Virus record (IMG/VR): IMGVR_UViG_3300005918_000176
Coordinates: 1-20,245 of that record
Strand: one strand, 5' to 3'
Origin: a virus
Length of the DNA: 20,245 nucleotides
The notes beneath the pieces are model-generated. The model saw only the letters and a program-made list of their open reading frames with translations. It searched no databases and was not told the DNA's origin. The position numbers and the translations under genes are program-made. Numbering within the stretch: the stretch's first letter is position 1; the number at the start of each line of letters is the position of its first letter. Shown piece after piece: positions 17,858 to 20,245 of this stretch.

Positions 17858-20155
17858 CTACGCTGCAAGATAAGTTATATCAATTCCCAAAGCCCAAGCA
17901 GTATCTACATCAGCGTTATCTAAAGTGTGAGCTGTACCGTTATCTGCAAGTTGAATGAGTCCAAAATAATCATTCGCTCCATAAATAGAAGCAAAAACCC
18001 CATTAGGTAAACTACCACCATGATCAGACAGAAATACCATAGTAAAAACTCTTTCTGCAATTCCGGTTAATTGTAAACATGTAAAGGGTATAGACACATG
18101 AAGATTTCCAACCGGAGAACTTGCAGATGTAATAGCTAGCTCTCCAGCAAGATGCACAGTCCGGCCAATTTTTGTGTAGGCAAAAGTCTTGTTGGTTGCC
18201 ATAACATAACTACCTGACGTACTACCGGTAATGGTGGGTTCGTATGTCCCCTCCTCATAATCATCGAGCGTATTGGCGTCAGAGCTTGGAACTGCCGTGG
18301 CAGGGAACTTTATTTGACCTTTTGCTAAAATAACCACACTGTTATGGTCAATCCTCACTGCTTCTGTTAAATTATTCCCAGTATTAGCAGAATCATCCAC
18401 ATAAAACGCTAAGCCACCCTGATCTGCGTCTGCTGTAGTTTCAACAGCAGCTATAGCGGCCATTTTTGTGCTTGCTCTTCCAGGACCTCCTAATGTAAGT
18501 GCCGCTCCTATATTGTTATCCCCCGTCCCCTCAGAGGTGTTTTCTAAAAATAAAGTGTCTCCACTTAAAGTGGTTGTATAAGGATCGAAGGCTGTTGTTG
18601 CTTTTATATGTCCCCTGGCAAGAGGAGTCACCCCGATACCAATTTGCCCAGTAGCATCTGCCTGTAAAGCCGGATCTGGACTTCCATCACTCGCCACCAG
18701 CTCACTGTGCCTGTGCAAAGCATCAGCTATGGAATTGTTGGTTAAAGTCTCAAGCTCTGCCCCTGTGGCCGTTGTGTCGTTGTGGCTGGCTATGGAATGA
18801 GCTTCAGCATGGTGGTCGTCTGTAGAAACATCGCTCAGGCTGTCATGGGAGAGGCCCAGGGCGTCAATGTCAACCTTGGTCTGGTCTGCGGCAGCACCAT
18901 CCTCCACATTGATCAGGGTCCTAATCTGGGCAGGAGTCAGCGCAGCTATATCTCCGGCAGTTATCCTCCCGACAAGGGTCTGCTCCCCGACTGTTAAGGC
19001 AGCAGGCGTATCGTCAGCGTCGGCCTTTAGGAGAGTGTTGGCGTCAAATAGCGCTTTTGTAACCAAACCAGATAAATCCTGGTCACCAGTATTCACCCCA
19101 GATTGATTACCTAAGTTTGTCAGCTCAGTAGAGGTAAGATGATAATACCCTCCAATCGCTCCACCATCTAATCCGCCAAGATCGTTATGATTAGACACCG
19201 AGGTTCCGGAAAAGAAAGTATCTGTTACCATCTGTACTTCGGTAAAAGATCCGCCCGATTGAGGAGCTATAATACATCCAAGCAATGCGCCAAAATAAAC
19301 CAGATGGTCAGGCTTTGATGGTTCGGGAGCGGTTTCTGCTTCAGCCAGGGTGTAGGAATCTCTGCCATAAACGACATACACATGCCCGTCTATGTGCATA
19401 TAAACCCAGAAGCAGCCATACTTGTTATTTCCAATCGTATTTAAAGTCCCAGTGCCGTCGTCGTAATGCTCGAAATCTATTACATTAGAAGCCGCTCCAT
19501 AGGTCCACCCTGAAGGTGCGGCTCGATATACGGGCGAAAAGGTTATTCCAGAAGAATCATAGATAGCTACCGTAAAAGAATTTATTCCACCATAGATTAT
19601 GCCTTCTGTCGTTATAAAGTTGTTCGTTCCGGTATAAGATATGGTAGCTCCACTCTGTAGCGCCAAAGACCTTACCGCTCTTGCCAGCTCATGGAGTTTC
19701 TGCACTCCATCCTGAAAACGGTATCCAGTGCTTGCCGTATGGACCACATTAGAGCTGTCTCTCATCACCCTACCGATAGGAATACTTCTCTTGTCGGTGT
19801 CGTATAGGTTTGATCCAGATATGCTTATTGTGGGCGAGCCGCCGTTGTAATTAAGATGAGCCCTATAGATGGTGTCAACTACAGTTATGGCCTGGTTGTC
19901 TTGCTCAGCCAAAGACACTTCCACCAGTGCTCCGGTTGCGCTATTGGTGGATCTCAGAAGGGCAGTGAGCGCGGCCACCTTGAATGTGTTGGCGTTTGTT
20001 CCGTCAGATATCTCTCCACCGGTTACAATCATCGGAGAGTCAGCATCATCAGAAATATTTTTCAGCGAGGTTAACTGAGAATCTATCTGAGCATGGGTAT
20101 TCGAGCCTATGCTCGCAAGCTCAAGGTGATCATCTATTATTCTGAGTGCAGTCAT
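17858..20155 (-). CDS. Phage tail fibre or receptor-binding protein
   Basis: The 765-residue product has features typical of phage tail fibres. The N-terminal part (about 1-300) contains ADSPMIVTGGEISDGTN and THAQIDSQL-type segments. A stalk-like middle carries SVSNHNDLGGLDGGAIGGYYHL, LTPAQIRTLINVEDGA, EAHSIASHND and ALHRHSE. The C-terminal domain has GQIKFPATAVPSSDANTLDDY, EEGTYEPTITG and YTKIGRTVHLAGELAITSA, a block seen in many tail fibre tips. It would bind the host surface. Its start directly follows the previous stop (TAAATG). It is the first complete gene of the late arm in the window. Confidence 0.85.
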   Translation of the reverse strand: MTALRIIDDHLELASIGSNTHAQIDSQLTSLKNISDDADSPMIVTGGEISDGTNANTFKVAALTALLRSTNSATGALVEVSLAEQDNQAITVVDTIYRAHLNYNGGSPTISISGSNLYDTDKRSIPIGRVMRDSSNVVHTASTGYRFQDGVQKLHELARAVRSLALQSGATISYTGTNNFITTEGIIYGGINSFTVAIYDSSGITFSPVYRAAPSGWTYGAASNVIDFEHYDDGTGTLNTIGNNKYGCFWVYMHIDGHVYVVYGRDSYTLAEAETAPEPSKPDHLVYFGALLGCIIAPQSGGSFTEVQMVTDTFFSGTSVSNHNDLGGLDGGAIGGYYHLTSTELTNLGNQSGVNTGDQDLSGLVTKALFDANTLLKADADDTPAALTVGEQTLVGRITAGDIAALTPAQIRTLINVEDGAAADQTKVDIDALGLSHDSLSDVSTDDHHAEAHSIASHNDTTATGAELETLTNNSIADALHRHSELVASDGSPDPALQADATGQIGIGVTPLARGHIKATTAFDPYTTTLSGDTLFLENTSEGTGDNNIGAALTLGGPGRASTKMAAIAAVETTADADQGGLAFYVDDSANTGNNLTEAVRIDHNSVVILAKGQIKFPATAVPSSDANTLDDYEEGTYEPTITGSTSGSYVMATNKTFAYTKIGRTVHLAGELAITSASSPVGNLHVSIPFTCLQLTGIAERVFTMVFLSDHGGSLPNGVFASIYGANDYFGLIQLADNGTAHTLDNADVDTAWALGIDITYLAA

Positions 20156-20245
20156 TTACTTGTCTTTCTCAGCATCTATGCTTTTTATGAGACCATCCCG
20201 GCCTCTATTTATCTTGAATTTCCATGATGAACCGCCATCTTTGCG
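20156..20245 (-). CDS. C-terminal end of an upstream phage gene
   Basis: The frame is open from the window edge and encodes 29 residues, starting RKDGGSSWKFKINRGRDG and ending DAEKDK, followed by TAA directly before the tail fibre ATG. KFKINRGRDGLIKSI resembles the end of small phage proteins that precede tail fibre genes. It is too short to identify. Confidence 0.65.
   Translation of the reverse strand, partial: RKDGGSSWKFKINRGRDGLIKSIDAEKDK

Overview
This window looks like part of a tailed double-stranded DNA phage (or prophage) genome. It carries a phage recombination module, a lysis cassette, a chain of virion genes, a giant polyvalent protein and a homing endonuclease. Genes are tightly packed, with many TAATG, ATGA or 1-12 nt junctions. 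There are no host housekeeping genes, tRNAs or rRNAs. The host cannot be named. Two solitary repeats of the type I-C CRISPR kind suggest that it, or a relative, carries a type I-C CRISPR-Cas system.

Layout. (1) Positions 1-1164, minus strand: the N-terminus of an IS200/IS605-type TnpB, cut by the window edge, with its own promoter and an upstream hairpin that may be an element end. Next comes a three-gene operon: an MmcB-like nuclease, a small membrane or secreted protein, and a 57-residue acidic protein. (2) Positions 1165-1241: an AT-rich divergent promoter region with a 13-bp direct repeat. (3) Positions 1242-6815, plus strand: a recombination operon of VRR-NUC nuclease, Rad50/SMC-like ATPase with zinc hook, RecT annealing protein, YycJ-like metallo-beta-lactamase-fold protein, a previously hidden 54-residue ORF, a ribbon-helix-helix-like protein and a small ORF. 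(4) Positions 6812-20245, minus strand, read right to left: the end of an unknown gene, a 765-residue tail fibre, a GIY-YIG homing endonuclease inserted into the start of the next gene, a coiled-coil protein, a repeat-containing virion protein, a small ORF, a 1903-residue polyvalent protein (methyltransferase, metallopeptidase and a probable LPD38-like region), a beta-rich virion protein, two holin-like proteins, two secreted proteins and a SleB-type endolysin. The two arms converge with overlapping stop codons at 6812-6815. I found no convincing rho-independent terminator.

Most notable: (a) two 32-nt type I-C-like CRISPR repeats bracket recT, one between the ATPase gene and recT and one at the recT/MBL junction. 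Three of their four differences lie in the hairpin loop and the stem is unchanged. The second copy looks like a 36-bp in-frame insertion flanked by CTAATGTC. They may be RNA-based anti-CRISPRs or sites where host Cas5c cuts the phage mRNA. (b) A 130-codon gene appears to be overprinted in the +1 frame of the polyvalent gene, exactly over its Gly/Ala/Pro-rich linker, with its own GGAGG ribosome binding site. (c) The homing endonuclease is flanked by a 13-bp direct repeat and leaves a stranded first exon of the gene it interrupted.
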